From Arthrobacter sp. YN (GTDB lineage Bacteria; Actinomycetota; Actinomycetes; Actinomycetales; Micrococcaceae): a stretch of DNA of 64,000 nt. The notes under the pieces were generated by a model. It ran no database searches. It had not been told where the DNA came from and saw nothing but the letters and a program-made list of their open reading frames with translations. The position numbers and the translations under genes are program-made. This document shows positions 36,598 through 45,491 of the stretch, one piece after another. Where the stretch lies: NCBI RefSeq assembly GCF_002224285.1, contig NZ_CP022436.1, positions 1,798,001 to 1,862,000 of the forward strand, given 5' to 3'. The stretch's first letter is position 1, and each line of letters opens with the position of its first letter.

Positions 36598-37341
36598 ATG
36601 ACCACCTCTGCCCAGCCCGTTCTGGAACTCCTGCCCGCCGTCGATATCGTTGACGGCCAGGCAGTCCGCCTCCTCCAAGGAGAGGCCGGCTCGGAGACCA
36701 GCTACGGAACGCCTCTGGAAGCAGCCTTGAACTGGCAGAATGCCGGTGCTGAATGGGTTCATATGGTGGACCTCGACGCCGCATTCGGGCGCGGCAACAA
36801 TGCCGACCTCATCAATGAGGTAGTGAAGCAACTGAACGTCAAGGTAGAGCTGTCCGGTGGCTTGCGCGATGACGAATCGTTGGAGCGTGCCCTGGAACTG
36901 GGTGTCGCGCGGGTGAATCTTGGCACGGCAGCGCTGGAGAACCCCGAGTGGACCCGCAGGGCCATTGACCGCTTCGGTGACAAGATCGCCGTCGGACTTG
37001 ATGTCCGGGGTACCACCCTTGCCGGGCGGGGCTGGACCAAGGAAGGCGGCGACCTTTGGGAGGTCCTGGCCCGCCTTGAGGATGCCGGTTGCGCGCGCTA
37101 CGTCGTCACGGACGTCACCAAGGACGGAACCCTGCAAGGGCCCAACGTGGAACTGCTGCGGCAGATGGTGGAGAAGACCGGAAAGCCTGTTGTCGCCTCG
37201 GGAGGCATTTCCAGCCTCGAGGACCTCCGCGTCCTGCGTGAACTCGTGCCGCTGGGCGTAGAGGGTGCGATTGTGGGCAAGGCACTCTATGCCGGTGCCT
37301 TCACGCTGCCCGAAGCCCTGGACGTTGCCGGTCGTCGCTGA
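36598..37341 (+). CDS. hisA: Phosphoribosyl isomerase HisA / PriA
   Basis: A 247-residue (beta/alpha)8 isomerase. [14 protein letters not shown] carries the first catalytic Asp (about residue 15), and the second half shows the [21 protein letters not shown] and [18 protein letters not shown] segments with the second Asp. In actinobacteria this enzyme usually also performs the TrpF step (PriA); the GRGW stretch is consistent, but dual activity is inferred. ATG 36598. The stop overlaps the SseB-like gene by 1 nt. Confidence 0.95.
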   Translation: MTTSAQPVLELLPAVDIVDGQAVRLLQGEAGSETSYGTPLEAALNWQNAGAEWVHMVDLDAAFGRGNNADLINEVVKQLNVKVELSGGLRDDESLERALELGVARVNLGTAALENPEWTRRAIDRFGDKIAVGLDVRGTTLAGRGWTKEGGDLWEVLARLEDAGCARYVVTDVTKDGTLQGPNVELLRQMVEKTGKPVVASGGISSLEDLRVLRELVPLGVEGAIVGKALYAGAFTLPEALDVAGRR

Positions 37342-38261
37342 TGCCCCACGACGCCGAACACCCGCACGGTCACCAAGGCCACCCCGGTGCGGGCAGCCGG
37401 CACTTGCCGGGCCACATTGCTGCCGCCCTGGCCGGGGCCGGGGGAGCGACTGACTCTGCCGGGCAACCGTGGGCAGGCAGGAGCCTCAGTGGGGACGACG
37501 CCAGGATCCATAACTTTGAGGACGACGACGGAACAGCCGACGCCGGCTACGTCACCGCGATTGCCGCGTTGATCAACGGCACCGGAACCGAGGCCCATGT
37601 TGTCGCCTCGCTGGCTACTGCGCGGGTGTTTGTTCCCGTTGTTGCGCAGTTGGCAGAGGAAGCCCTTGGCGTTGACGGACTGCATGCCGACAAGCAGGCG
37701 GATATGGCTTTGGTCACACTCCAAGCGCCCGATGGGCGCAAAGCCATGCCTGTCTTTACTTCGGCGGCTGCGCTGGAGGCTTGGCATGGGGAAGCCCGTC
37801 CCGTGGCGGTTTATGCTGCCCGCGCTGCTCTTTCCGCGGTCTCCGAGGGTGCGCAGTTGCTGGTGTTGGATCCAGGATCGGACTTCACGTTCGTGGTCCG
37901 ACGCCCGGCCATGTGGGCCCTCGCCCAACAGCGGGACTGGACGCCGTCATACCTTGATGATCAACTGGAGTCTGCTCTCGCTTCAACCGTGTCAGCTTTC
38001 CGGACCGTGCGGCGGCTGGAGACGCAGCCCGGCGCAGGCGTTGCGTCGTTGACGGCTGACGGACGGACGGTGTCCGGCGGTGGTTCGGGTCCCGAGTTGC
38101 GGGTGGTGCTCTTCCTCGAAGATGGCCTCGACGCTGTGGCCGTGCAAACGCTGGTGGCGCAACTCAATGAGGCGTGGGCGCGGATGGATTCCTTCGCTGA
38201 GGGTGTTGACTCCATTGAAGTGAAATTGCAGCGTGCGGCGCAGGAGCCTGGGACGCACTAA
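37341..38261 (+). CDS. SseB family protein
   Basis: A 306-residue soluble protein. The first 55 residues are His/Gly/Pro-rich (PHGHQGHPGAGSRHLPGH) and probably disordered. Beyond, RVFVPVVAQLAEEALG, QADMALVTLQAPDGRKAMPVFTS and LEAWHGEARPVAVYAARAAL match the SseB N-terminal domain, which is often found in actinobacterial enhanced-serine-sensitivity-type proteins of unknown function. ATG 37341 overlaps the hisA TGA by one base, so translation is probably coupled. Confidence 0.82.
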   Translation: MPHDAEHPHGHQGHPGAGSRHLPGHIAAALAGAGGATDSAGQPWAGRSLSGDDARIHNFEDDDGTADAGYVTAIAALINGTGTEAHVVASLATARVFVPVVAQLAEEALGVDGLHADKQADMALVTLQAPDGRKAMPVFTSAAALEAWHGEARPVAVYAARAALSAVSEGAQLLVLDPGSDFTFVVRRPAMWALAQQRDWTPSYLDDQLESALASTVSAFRTVRRLETQPGAGVASLTADGRTVSGGGSGPELRVVLFLEDGLDAVAVQTLVAQLNEAWARMDSFAEGVDSIEVKLQRAAQEPGTH

Positions 38262-38310
38262 TGGCAGCCGGTTCCCCGGTCTGCCCCGGGGGAACAAGAG
38301 GATTTAGCCA

Positions 38311-39615
38311 GTGAATTTCGCTCTCTACAAGGAGATGCTGTCCATCCGCCCTGTCCGGCGCTTGCTGGTGGTGGGCATGATCGCCCGTATTCCGCATTCT
38401 GCGGCCGGCGTTCTCCTCACCCTGCATATCGTCCTGACCTTGGGCCAGGGCTACGCAGCCGCAGGGGCAGCAGCGGCCGTGATGACCATTGGCATCGCCT
38501 TGGGCGCGCCGTGGCGGGGCCGCAGGGTGGATATGGTGGGCCTGAGGAAGGCCCTGATCCCGTCGGTGGTCTCCGAGACCGTGATCTGGTCGATCGTCCC
38601 GCACGTATCTTATGAGTGGCTTCTGCCGTTGGTCTTTGTCGGCGGGCTCTTCACCTTGCCGATCTTCAGTGTTGTACGTCAGTCACTGGGCGTCATGGTG
38701 GAGGGGGAACAGCGCCGGTCTGCGTTCGCCCTCGATTCCATCGCAACTGAACTCGTCTTCATGATAGGTCCGGCCGTTGGCGCCATTGTTGCCACAAGCG
38801 GTCACTCGGCGATAGGCCTGACTGCGGTAGGTATCTCGGTCTCCGTGGCTGGACTCTTCCTCATGTGGTTCAACCCGCCAACGCGAAGCGAAGCGGCCTG
38901 CACGCCGGAGGAGTCCGCGGACCGGGCCGCAGCGGATCTCGCTGCCGCTGAAGCGGCCATGGTGGCCTCGGCGCCGGCCCATGTCCAGGAAGCGGCATCG
39001 GAAATGGCGCCCTCAACGTCGCGCAGTGCAGCCCTCCGAAGCCGCGTCGCCAGGAATTTCACGTGGTTCACTGCATCCGTGGCTGCCCTCTTCACGGTGG
39101 CGGCCGGTTCAGGTATGGTGCTCAGCGGCTCGGATGTGAGCATTGTCGGGTTGCTGGAGCGTGGCGGGCACGAGAATGAAATTGGCATCGTGTTCTTCTT
39201 CTGGTGCGCCTCATCCGTGGTCGGCGGACTGATCTACGGGTCCATGAAGCGCTCCATTTCGCCCATGTTGCTGCTGCTGGGCATGGCCGCCCTGACCATC
39301 CCCATGGGATTTGCCCAGGACACCTGGACCCTGGCTTTCCTGTCACTCCTGCCGGGCTTGTTGTGCGCACCCGTCCTGTCCGCGTCGTCGGAGAAGGTCG
39401 CCGACCTCGTGGACGAGGAACGCCGCGGCGAAGCAATGGGCTGGTACGGCTCTGCCCTGACGGCCGGCGTTGCGCTGGGCGCCCCTTTGGCCGGCGTTTT
39501 CATCGACGCCGTGGGCCCTTCAGCTGGATTCGCGGCCATCGGTTCGGCAGGCGTTGTGCTCTGTATTGCAGGCCTGGTCCTGACTTCCTTGCGTCGACGC
39601 GCGGCCCGCGTCTGA
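38311..39615 (+). CDS. MFS transporter
   Basis: A 434-residue secondary transporter of about 12 helices split by a central hydrophilic linker (about 190-250) that is unusually rich in Ala, Glu and Ser (ADRAAADLAAAEAAMVAS). The first half has GIALGAPWRGRRVDMVGLRKALI, the MFS A-motif loop. The second half has a matching GSMKRSISP loop. Homologues commonly follow the his/SseB genes in relatives as far as I recall. Substrate unknown. ATG or GTG choices: the GTG at 38311 is used. Confidence 0.88.
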   Translation: MNFALYKEMLSIRPVRRLLVVGMIARIPHSAAGVLLTLHIVLTLGQGYAAAGAAAAVMTIGIALGAPWRGRRVDMVGLRKALIPSVVSETVIWSIVPHVSYEWLLPLVFVGGLFTLPIFSVVRQSLGVMVEGEQRRSAFALDSIATELVFMIGPAVGAIVATSGHSAIGLTAVGISVSVAGLFLMWFNPPTRSEAACTPEESADRAAADLAAAEAAMVASAPAHVQEAASEMAPSTSRSAALRSRVARNFTWFTASVAALFTVAAGSGMVLSGSDVSIVGLLERGGHENEIGIVFFFWCASSVVGGLIYGSMKRSISPMLLLLGMAALTIPMGFAQDTWTLAFLSLLPGLLCAPVLSASSEKVADLVDEERRGEAMGWYGSALTAGVALGAPLAGVFIDAVGPSAGFAAIGSAGVVLCIAGLVLTSLRRRAARV

Positions 39616-39634
39616 CACGCCAAGCGGAAGAAGC

Positions 39635-39674
39635 ACGACGGCGGGTCGACCACATGTGGTCGACCCGCCGTCGT
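39635..39674. terminator. Perfect 40-nt palindrome, probable bidirectional terminator
   Basis: ACGACGGCGGGTCGACCACA is followed immediately by its exact reverse complement. It is placed between the convergent MFS gene (stop 39615) and DUF1844 gene (stop 39697), so either transcript would form the same hairpin. No long T run on either side. Confidence 0.75.
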
Positions 39675-39696
39675 TGAAACCTGTGGCAGTTGCCGG

Positions 39697-40098
39697 CTAG
39701 TTCACCGGACCGGTGAACTTTTCGCCGGGGCCCTTGCCCGGGGCGTCGGGAATCAGCGATGCCTCGCGGAAGGCCAACTGCAGTGAGCGAAGCCCATCGC
39801 GCAACGGGCCGGCGTGCTGTGAGCCGATTTCCGGGGCAGCTGCGGAAACAAGGCCGGCAAGGGCTGTGATCAGCTTGCGGGCTTCGTCGAGATCCTTGAG
39901 GTCCTCGGCGTTGGGGTCATCCGCCAGGCCTACCTTCACGGCAGCTGCGCTCATCAAGTGAACGGCGCCAGTGGTGATGACTTCTACGGCCGGAACTTCA
40001 GCGATGTCGCGGATCTGCTGGGAAACCCCGGCATCAGCGGCAGGGGAAGCCGCGTTTTCGCTGTAGGAGTTGCGGGAATTGCTGTCTTCAGTGCTCAT
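39697..40098 (-). CDS. DUF1844 family protein
   Basis: A 133-residue protein, acidic at the N-terminus (MSTEDSNSRN), then DIAEVPAVEVITTGAVHLMSAAAVKVGLAD, which matches the DUF1844 core, and DLDEARKLITALAGLVSAA. ATG 40098 is preferred; the longer frame to 40176 is unsupported. It is divergent from infC, a conserved pairing in actinobacteria. Its function is unknown. Confidence 0.85.
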   Translation of the reverse strand: MSTEDSNSRNSYSENAASPAADAGVSQQIRDIAEVPAVEVITTGAVHLMSAAAVKVGLADDPNAEDLKDLDEARKLITALAGLVSAAAPEIGSQHAGPLRDGLRSLQLAFREASLIPDAPGKGPGEKFTGPVN

Positions 40099-40449
40099 AC
40101 TGGTAAGCTTGTCACAGACCGACTGGAAGTCGTTATTCACGGCCAACATCAGCAGTAATGCTCCCGCCTCGTGCAATGTGCGCTTGGCGGGTTGTTTCTG
40201 TAGAATTGTCTTTCAGTTTGCAAGCGGAGTTCTCTCCCACCCGCGTCAGCCGTTTCCCTTCAGGGACATGATCCCTTTCGGGACAAGAGGTTGCCGGGTA
40301 CCTGGTCGGACACGTGGGTGGCACAGTCACCCATAGTGCGTACTTCCCGTAAGGGGAGTGCAGCCGATCTTCGAGGCCTTCGATTGCACCAGCAATTGGG
40401 GGCCTTCTCTATTTGCCGGTGATATCACCACAACCACAGGAGCTTTAAC
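40099..40449 (+). other. infC 5' leader, candidate regulatory RNA
   Basis: About 350 nt without a gene between DUF1844 and infC. It contains several potential stems. Near the 3' end, AGGCC (40370-40374) and ATTG can pair with CAAT and GGCCT around 40391-40404 to form a hairpin followed by TCTCTATTT, a terminator-like element about 45 nt before infC. AGGAG at 40438-40442 is the infC ribosome site. Conserved infC-rpmI-rplT leaders regulate by ribosomal proteins in other bacteria; that parallel is inference. Confidence 0.45.
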
Positions 40450-41565
40450 ATTAGCGAGCCAAGAATCAATGAGCGTATCCGCGTCCCCGAGGTGCGGTTG
40501 GTCGGCCCTGCCGGCGAACAGGTAGGAATTGTCCGCATCGAGGACGCCCTGCGTCTTGCTGCCGAATCCGATCTCGATCTCGTTGAAGTTGCCCCGCAGG
40601 CTAAGCCTCCTGTTTGCAAGTTGATGGACTTCGGCAAGTACAAGTACGAGGCTGCAGTCAAGGCCCGCGAAGCCCGCAAGAACCAAACCAACACGGTTCT
40701 GAAGGAAATTCGCTTCCGCCTCAAGATCGACAAGCACGACTACGAAACCAAGCGCGGCCACGCACTTCGCTTCCTCGGTGCCGGTGACAAGGTCAAGGCC
40801 ATGATCCAGTTCCGCGGTCGTGAGCAGCAGCGTCCGGAGATGGGCATCCGCCTGCTCCAGAAGTTTGCTGAAGATGTTGCCGAGGTTGGCATCGTTGAGT
40901 CCAGCCCGCGCATTGATGGCCGCAACATGGTCATGGTGATTGGTCCGCTGAAGAACAAGGCTGAAGCAAAGGCAGAAGCCCGCCGTGCCGCCCAGCGTGC
41001 AGAAGCCAAGGCCCAGAATGAGGCCAAGGCGTCGGGACACGTGGACACCACTGGTGACCAGGCTCCCCTGACGCAGTCCTTGGGTGACCTTCTTCCGGCC
41101 GGCCTGCTGGCTGGTCAAGACGAGACCACGCAGGAAACTGTGGAGGCTCCCGAGGTTGAAGCAGCCGTTGCCGAAGAGGCTCCGGTTGTTGAAGAGGCCC
41201 CGGTAGTTGAAGAGGCAGTGGCGGTCGAGGAAGCTCCTGTTGCAGAGGAAGCTCCGGCGCCTGTTGTCGAAGAAGCACCTGTAGTCAAGGAAGCCCCGGC
41301 TCCCAAGGCTGAACCGACCAAGGCAGCACCTGCAAAGGCTGCACCGGTTGAAAAGGCTCCGGCAACGAAGGCTGCTCCGGCCGAAAAGGCTCCGGCGGCG
41401 AAGGCTGCCCCGGCCGAAACGCCGAAGCCTGTGGTTCCGGCCGCTCCGAAGCCCGCGGTTCCTGCGGCTCCGAAGCCCATGGCCAAGCCGGCAGCTCCCA
41501 AGCCGGCAGCTCGGCCCGCGGCCCCCAAAGCCGCGCCGAAGCCTGCTTCACGCAAGACCAACTAA
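40450..41565 (+). CDS. infC: Translation initiation factor IF-3 with ATT start and long Ala/Pro tail
   Basis: Starts with ATT at 40450, 7 nt after AGGAG (40438-40442); the residues that follow ([18 protein letters not shown]) are the canonical IF-3 N-terminus, and no ATG or GTG could replace it without cutting the domain. An AUU-type start is the known basis of IF-3 autoregulation. The IF-3 N domain, linker ([19 protein letters not shown]) and C domain ([24 protein letters not shown]) end near residue 190. A further roughly 180 residues, almost entirely Ala, Pro, Glu, Val and Lys (repeats such as [10 protein letters not shown]), make it about twice the usual size. Confidence 0.95.
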   Translation: MSEPRINERIRVPEVRLVGPAGEQVGIVRIEDALRLAAESDLDLVEVAPQAKPPVCKLMDFGKYKYEAAVKAREARKNQTNTVLKEIRFRLKIDKHDYETKRGHALRFLGAGDKVKAMIQFRGREQQRPEMGIRLLQKFAEDVAEVGIVESSPRIDGRNMVMVIGPLKNKAEAKAEARRAAQRAEAKAQNEAKASGHVDTTGDQAPLTQSLGDLLPAGLLAGQDETTQETVEAPEVEAAVAEEAPVVEEAPVVEEAVAVEEAPVAEEAPAPVVEEAPVVKEAPAPKAEPTKAAPAKAAPVEKAPATKAAPAEKAPAAKAAPAETPKPVVPAAPKPAVPAAPKPMAKPAAPKPAARPAAPKAAPKPASRKTN

Positions 41566-41686
41566 CTAGTTCAACGCCGCGGAGGCTCCGCCTCCACCGG
41601 CAAGCAACCAGCATGCCGGCCCTCGCAGGCCGGCTGCGCGAAAGAATCGCGGACTTGTCCGTGGATACGTAAGGAGATCGGTTCCC

Positions 41687-41881
41687 ATGCCGAAGATGAA
41701 GACCCACAGCGGTGCTAAGAAGCGCTTCAAGCTGACCGGTACCGGCAAGCTGAAGCGTCAGCAGGCCAACCGCCGTCACTACCTGGAGCACAAGTCCTCC
41801 AGGCTGACCCGTCGCCTCGCCGGTGACAAGCTCGTCTTCAAGGGCGATGCCAAGGTCATCAAGAAGATGCTCGGCGTCTAA
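41687..41881 (+). CDS. rpmI: 50S ribosomal protein L35
   Basis: A 64-residue basic protein: [20 protein letters not shown] opening, then [21 protein letters not shown], the standard bL35 sequence. The upstream AAGGAG (about 41671-41676) gives a strong ribosome site. The 121-nt infC-rpmI gap holds small GC-rich stems (GGAGGCTCCGCCTCC near 41580). Confidence 0.98.
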   Translation: MPKMKTHSGAKKRFKLTGTGKLKRQQANRRHYLEHKSSRLTRRLAGDKLVFKGDAKVIKKMLGV

Positions 41882-42000
41882 GTTCCAAGTTCTTTGGTTG
41901 CTGCCATCCGGCAGCGGCCGACTACACCAAAAGCCTTCTCAGGCCGGCCGGGATTCCGGCAGTAGCAGCTTGGGATAAAGATTTCTGAAGGAGTACGCAC

Positions 42001-42675
42001 GTGGCACGTGTGAAGCGGGCGGTAAACGCCCACAAGAAGCGCCGGGTTGTCCTCGAACGCGCCAAGGGTTACCGCGGTCAGCGTTCGCGCCTGTACCGCA
42101 AGGCCAAAGAGCAGCTGCTGCACTCGTTTGTGTACAGCTACGGTGACCGCCGTAAGAAGAAGGGTGACTTCCGTCGCCTCTGGATCCAGCGCATCAACGC
42201 TGCATCCCGCGCCAACGGCCTCACCTACAACCGTCTCATCCAGGGCCTGAAGGCCGCTGAGGTTGAGGTTGACCGCCGCATGCTGGCCGAGCTGGCTGTC
42301 TCTGACGCCAACGCTTTCGCCGCTCTGGTGAACGTTGCCAAGGCTGCACTTCCGGCTGACACGTCCGCTCCGGCTGCCAAGGCCGTAGCTGCTCCGAAGG
42401 CTGCAAAGGTTGCTCCGGCTGCCGCTACGGCAACGGCTGTCAAGGCTGTCGTTTCCGAGAAGCCCGCCATCGATGGCGCAGTTGCCGCTGATGGCGACGA
42501 GGCTCCGGAAGGCTACGCCATCAAGGGCAACGCCGAGTCCAAGAAGTACCACGTTCCGGGTTCCACCTGGTACAACACCACCGCTGCTGAATACTGGTTC
42601 TCCACCGTTGAGGCTGCAAAGGCTGCCGGCTTTGAGCCTGCAGGTGGCGAAGCCCGCCAGCAGATCAAGAACTAG
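42001..42675 (+). CDS. rplT: 50S ribosomal protein L20 with an extra C-terminal domain
   Basis: Residues 1-118 are a normal bL20 ([20 protein letters not shown], and [19 protein letters not shown]). Instead of ending there, the protein continues for about 105 residues: an Ala/Lys/Val linker (about 120-165), then a compact domain [38 protein letters not shown] and AAGFEPAGG. That KGN...YH.PGS...Y...WF...EAAAAGF pattern is the Ada-zinc-binding-like 'sunset' type domain found at the C-terminus of some actinobacterial proteins. Total 224 residues. GTG 42001 follows AAGGAG. Confidence 0.97.
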   Translation: MARVKRAVNAHKKRRVVLERAKGYRGQRSRLYRKAKEQLLHSFVYSYGDRRKKKGDFRRLWIQRINAASRANGLTYNRLIQGLKAAEVEVDRRMLAELAVSDANAFAALVNVAKAALPADTSAPAAKAVAAPKAAKVAPAAATATAVKAVVSEKPAIDGAVAADGDEAPEGYAIKGNAESKKYHVPGSTWYNTTAAEYWFSTVEAAKAAGFEPAGGEARQQIKN

Positions 42676-42701
42676 TCGCAACAGCCACTAAAGTTCTTTA
42701 T

Positions 42702-43613
42702 ATGAACGAAACCGGGCGCCCGCAAGACTTTTCGATGACCAACCCCCGAGCTGATCGGGTGAGGGATGTCGCCAAGCTTGCCGGGCGCCCGGCGCGTTTA
42801 AAACGCGGACGCTTCCTCGCGGAAGGTCCGCAGGCGGTACGCGAGGCGTTGAGCCTGCACCGTGAGCGCACCGCGGCGGGAGGCCCCGCCGTCGTGCATG
42901 AAGTTTTTGCCAGCGAAGCGTGCCTGGACCGTCTTCCGGAACTTGCAGACCTCGCCCAGGGAATGCCGCTCCGGCTGGCAAGCGACGAAGTCCTGGCCGC
43001 CATGGCGGATACGGTCAACCCGCAGGGGATTGTGGCCGTGTGCAGTTTTGTGGACGTCACCCTGGAATCAGTGCTCGACGCCGGTCCGCGCCTGATCGCG
43101 GTCATGTGCCAGGTACGGGACCCCGGCAACGCCGGCACGGTCCTTCGCGCTGCTGATGCGGCCGGTGCTGATGCCGTGGTCCTGACGGGATCGAGCGTGG
43201 ACATCTACAATCCCAAAGCTGTCCGATCCACCGCAGGTTCCCTGTTCCATCTCCCAGTGGTGCTTGGAGCCGATGTTGAGGACCTCGTGGAGCGCTGCAG
43301 GGATCTCGGTATCGGTGTCCTGGCCGCGGACGGCTACGGGACCGTCAACCTGGACAAGCTCCAGGACGAAAATGCTGCCCGGAGGCTCGGGAACGGTTCT
43401 GTAGCCTCTGAGTACGCTCTTGAGGCGCCTACAGCGTGGCTGTTCGGCAACGAGGCGCAGGGTTTGTCAGACGCCGAGTTGTCGCTCGCTGACCACCGCG
43501 TGGCTGTGCCCGTCTACGGGGCGGCTGAGAGCCTGAATCTGGGCACAGCTGCCACCGTGTGCCTCTACGCCAGTGCACGCTCCCAGCAGGGCGCCACAGT
43601 GGGGAATGCGTAA
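42702..43613 (+). CDS. TrmH/SpoU-family rRNA 2'-O-methyltransferase
   Basis: A 303-residue SPOUT methyltransferase. An N-terminal substrate-binding domain (RLKRGRFLAEGPQAVREAL) precedes the knot: motif 1 VRDPGNAGTVLRAADAAGAD (about 144-163), motif 2 LFGNEAQGLSDAEL, motif 3 AESLNLGTAATVCLYA. An RsmE-like role is excluded by the motifs, and the target nucleotide is unknown. ATG 42702 begins 26 nt after rplT, so it may be the last gene of the infC unit. Confidence 0.92.
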   Translation: MNETGRPQDFSMTNPRADRVRDVAKLAGRPARLKRGRFLAEGPQAVREALSLHRERTAAGGPAVVHEVFASEACLDRLPELADLAQGMPLRLASDEVLAAMADTVNPQGIVAVCSFVDVTLESVLDAGPRLIAVMCQVRDPGNAGTVLRAADAAGADAVVLTGSSVDIYNPKAVRSTAGSLFHLPVVLGADVEDLVERCRDLGIGVLAADGYGTVNLDKLQDENAARRLGNGSVASEYALEAPTAWLFGNEAQGLSDAELSLADHRVAVPVYGAAESLNLGTAATVCLYASARSQQGATVGNA

Positions 43614-43704
43614 ACAGCGCGGCGCCGGGTACGGCAGGTTGTGCGAAATCGGCCGATGACGACTCTCCTGGGTGCTGGTTCCAGCACCCGCACGGCATCG
43701 GAGG

Positions 43705-44913
43705 TCAGCTGGCAAGCGGTCGTTTGCGTTCCAGCAGGCCGCTGAGCAGGGCCACGCCCAGGCCCAGGATGGCCAGTACCGCGCCCACAAGGGCGGGTGC
43801 TACGTAACCCCAGCCCCATGCGATCACGGTGCCGCCCAGGAAGGCTCCCAGGGCGTTGGCGATATTCAGGGCCGAGTGGTTCAGCGAGGACGCCAGGGAT
43901 GCGGCTCCCGGGGCAGCGTCCAGCAGGCGGGTCTGCAATGCGGGGGTCAGCATCGACCCGACGCCTCCCACAACGAACGCCATGACGAACGCTGCCCAGG
44001 CCCAGTGAGCTGCGATGGCGTAGACCACCAGAGCTGCGGCGATGCCCGGCATGACCCAGTAGATGGTGCCCATGACGGATTTGTCGGCGATTCGCCCGCC
44101 CACGATGTTGCCCACCACCATGCCGAGGCCATAGAGGGCCACGACAGCTGGAATGAGGCTCTCGGGGATTCCTGCCACGGATGTCATGGTGTGGGCGATG
44201 TAAGTGTAGACGGCGAAGAACCCGCCGAAGCCGATGATGCCGATGAGCAGGGCCAGCCACACCTGCAGGCGCTTGAGGGCGCCAAGTTCACGACGGATGC
44301 TGGCATCGGGGTGGGCTGCTTCGAAGGGGACGAACTTCCACACCATGGCAACGGTCACTAGTCCGATGGCACCAACAATGATGAAGAGCAGCCGCCAGCC
44401 AAAGGTTTGTCCCACCCAGGTGGCCAAGGGCACGCCGATAACGTTGGAAACTGTGAGGCCGGCCATCACCATGGAGATTGCCCACCCGCGCTTGGTTGGA
44501 GCAACGAGTCCGGCGGCGATGACGGCGGCCACGCCGAAGAAGGCTCCATGTGGAAGGCCCGAGGCGAAGCGGGAGAGCAGCATGAAGCCGTAGTCCGGTG
44601 CGATGAAGGACGTCAGGTTCGCCAGTGAAAGAAACAGCATGAGTCCCAAGGCGAGGTGCTTCTTGGGGAGCTTGGCCCCGAAGGCGGCGAAAATCGGTGC
44701 GCCGATGACCACGCCAAGGGCGTAGGCCGAGATCAGGTTTCCTGCCTCAGGTGTGCTGATGCCGAGTCCCTCCTCCACTTCCTTCAGAAGGCCCATCATG
44801 GCGAACTCGGTGGTACCTATGGCGAACCCGCCCATGGCCAACGCCAGGATGGCCAGGCCAAGGTGGCGCCGTGTTGCTTTCGCGGCGGTGGACGGGGACA
44901 CGGTGGTAGTCAT
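43705..44913 (-). CDS. MFS transporter (arabinose-efflux-permease type)
   Basis: 402 residues with 12 predicted helices. The N-terminal half shows GGFAIGTTEFAMMGLLKEVEEG and the loop GAKLPKKHLALGLMLF; the middle has a short cytoplasmic stretch (RRELGALKRLQVW), and the last third repeats the GGRIADKSVMGTIYW A-motif-like loop. This fits the AraJ/YdhP-like drug- and sugar-efflux branch of the family. The substrate is unknown. Converges with the rRNA methyltransferase; divergent from the NUDIX gene with a 130-nt gap. Confidence 0.87.
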   Translation of the reverse strand: MTTTVSPSTAAKATRRHLGLAILALAMGGFAIGTTEFAMMGLLKEVEEGLGISTPEAGNLISAYALGVVIGAPIFAAFGAKLPKKHLALGLMLFLSLANLTSFIAPDYGFMLLSRFASGLPHGAFFGVAAVIAAGLVAPTKRGWAISMVMAGLTVSNVIGVPLATWVGQTFGWRLLFIIVGAIGLVTVAMVWKFVPFEAAHPDASIRRELGALKRLQVWLALLIGIIGFGGFFAVYTYIAHTMTSVAGIPESLIPAVVALYGLGMVVGNIVGGRIADKSVMGTIYWVMPGIAAALVVYAIAAHWAWAAFVMAFVVGGVGSMLTPALQTRLLDAAPGAASLASSLNHSALNIANALGAFLGGTVIAWGWGYVAPALVGAVLAILGLGVALLSGLLERKRPLAS

Positions 44914-45046
44914 AAACCTGTTTCTTGAGGGTGCCTTGCGGGCTGGGGAATGCGGAGAAAATCCGATAACAAGCTTAGTCCCGTGGCTTGTCGTTGACGC
45001 AGGAATGTGACGATGCCCATCAAGCGGCCGCCCCTAGACTGGGGGA

Positions 45047-45481
45047 GTGACTGCACTGATAAACGTTGTTGGCGCTGCGATCGTCGACTCCCTTGAAGCA
45101 CCCACCCGCCTTCTTGCTGCGCGCCGCTCAGCACCACCGCAGTTTGCCGGTATGTGGGAATTTCCAGGGGGCAAGGTGGAGGCCGGCGAGACTGCCGAGG
45201 CCGCCCTGCACCGGGAACTGGCCGAAGAGCTTGGCATTGAGGTTCAGCTGGGACGCGAGTTGGAGTCAGGTCAACCGGAAGGGTGGGTCCTCAACGAACG
45301 GGCCGCAATGCGGGTCTGGTTTGCGGAACTGACAGCTGGTGAGCCCGCTCCGCTAGAAGACCACGATGAACTGCGGTGGGTTTCACTGACTGGTGAAGAT
45401 GAAGCCCTTAGCCTTCCCTGGATCCCGGCGGACTTCCCCATTGTCCGGGCTCTGCTTGACCGCGTAGTCGCCCCTGCATAG
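45047..45481 (+). CDS. NUDIX hydrolase, MutT-like 8-oxo-dGTP pyrophosphatase
   Basis: A 144-residue protein carrying the complete Nudix box GGKVEAGETAEAALHRELAEELGI (Gx5Ex7REUxEExGU, about residues 36-59). The preceding MWEFPGG and the total length match MutT-type enzymes that clear oxidised nucleotides, but other NUDIX substrates cannot be excluded. GTG 45047 is the first supported start, with GGGGGAG upstream. The stop lies within a small hairpin shared with the convergent radical SAM gene. Confidence 0.9.
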   Translation: MTALINVVGAAIVDSLEAPTRLLAARRSAPPQFAGMWEFPGGKVEAGETAEAALHRELAEELGIEVQLGRELESGQPEGWVLNERAAMRVWFAELTAGEPAPLEDHDELRWVSLTGEDEALSLPWIPADFPIVRALLDRVVAPA

Positions 45482-45486
45482 CAGGG
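45472..45486. terminator. Short hairpin at the NUDIX/radical SAM junction
   Basis: CCCTGC-ATA-GCAGGG, with the NUDIX TAG stop (45479-45481) in the loop and right arm. Probably a weak bidirectional terminator for the two convergent genes. Confidence 0.4.
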
Positions 45487-45491
45487 TCAGC

